In this document: in pieces, positions 27,722-28,271 of the stretch
Numbering within the stretch: the first letter of the stretch is position 1
Layout of the letters: the number at the start of each line of letters is the position of its first letter
Notes under the pieces: model-generated
Told to the model about the DNA's origin: nothing
Seen by the model: only the letters and a program-made list of their open reading frames with translations
Databases searched by the model: none
Translations under genes and position numbers: made by a program
Assembly (NCBI GenBank): GCA_946803715.1
Contig: CAMPET010000067.1
Coordinates: 280,923-309,193, forward strand
Source of the DNA: Beroe ovata
Taxonomy: Eukaryota > Ctenophora > Nuda > Beroida > Beroidae
Direction of reading: 5' to 3'
Length of the DNA: 28,271 nucleotides

Positions 27722-28271
27722 TATATGCTTTATGACGAAATCATGTCAGAAAACTTTCAAAAATGAAATTTCCTTGATCCGTATGAATTTGGCCCTAGTT
27801 ATTCATTTCTAAAAGTTCACAGGCACGCACAGGTACTGTCAAACGTCTATCACGTGACCGAACAAAGTGAATTCTTATTGGTTGATACGGGTAGTTTAAT
27901 CCGATTACAGCTTGGTGAAAACTTGTGTTGTCAAGGGAACGATAGACACGTGTTACCATGGAGACACTTGCTACCATGGAGACACTTGTTACCATGGAGA
28001 CACGTGTTGAGAATGAGACACGTGTTGAGAATGAGACACGTGTTGAGAATGAGACACTTGCTGTGAATGAGACACGTGTTGTCGTGTTACCATGGAGACA
28101 CTTGTTGTGAATGAGACACGTGTTACCATGGAGACACTTGTTGTGAATGAGAAACAGTATGGATCTGTGTTTGCGTTAGGAGATATGGATTAAATCAGCT
28201 CAGTGTTAAACAAGGTGTTAATGAGAGGGGGGATGAGGGGGAATGAGGGGGAGGTCCGATAGTGGTACAAA
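27722..28271. other. Homeobox 5' flank; no further gene seen
   Basis: It probably contains the homeobox promoter or 5' UTR on the minus strand. The notable content is the 18-bp minisatellite at 27945-28150. The right edge is G-rich (GAGGGGGA repeats). Confidence 0.5.
27945..28150. repeat. 18-bp minisatellite carrying CACGTG and CCATGG
   Basis: Tandem 18-mers of three types: GACACGTGTTACCATGGA, GACACGTGTTGAGAATGA and GACACTTGTTGTGAATGA. The types are partly grouped and partly alternating, with one shortened junction near 28080-28085. No spacers are present, so it is not CRISPR. Confidence 0.9.

Noticed and set aside
27945-28150. CRISPR array
   Set aside because: The 18-mers are directly abutting without unique spacers, and the DNA is animal nuclear.

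Overview
The window is animal nuclear DNA. It holds multi-exon genes with GT/AG introns, an integrin alpha chain with a GFFxR membrane-proximal motif, a PRD-class homeobox gene and an ARL1-type GTPase. No bacterial-type gene is seen. Compact genes, short introns, abundant CA/GT microsatellites and genes inside introns suggest an invertebrate. A sponge or other non-bilaterian is my leading guess, but the sequence alone does not prove it. Five protein-coding genes were rebuilt by joining splice sites whose phases agree and whose translations match known families.

Layout, left to right. (1) 472-6087, minus strand: ARL1 in seven coding exons (182 residues). Its first coding exon lies in a 714-bp unit present twice in tandem with one N at the junction, probably an assembly artefact. 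(2) About 6.8-8.2 kb: an intergenic interval between divergent genes, with a CpG-rich, ATCGCGAT-rich core. (3) 8227-23506, plus strand: a ZCWPW-type chromatin reader (CW zinc finger, PWWP domain, C-terminal AT-hook) in 17 exons plus a possible 21-nt microexon. (4) 13194-17138, minus strand: a complete three-exon integrin alpha gene lying inside the 8-kb intron after the PWWP exons. (5) 21756-22739, plus strand: an intronless GT31 glycosyltransferase inside a later intron of the same host. (6) 24326-27721, minus strand: an Arx-like paired-class homeobox gene, convergent with the ZCWPW gene. The rest is introns and intergenic DNA with microsatellites, minisatellites and a diverged tandem array at 18.6-20.05 kb.

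The genes do not form one pathway. The main interest is architectural. One chromatin-reader gene hosts two unrelated cell-surface or secretory-pathway genes, one antisense and one sense. Splice signals are duplicated in two places: three copies of the 5' splice site in the homeobox intron, and a duplicated 3' splice site before a CW exon. X-box-like GTTACCATGG(T/C)AAC and CACGTG motifs recur in the non-coding DNA. Exon boundaries were read by eye and checked by phase arithmetic; no transcript data were available.
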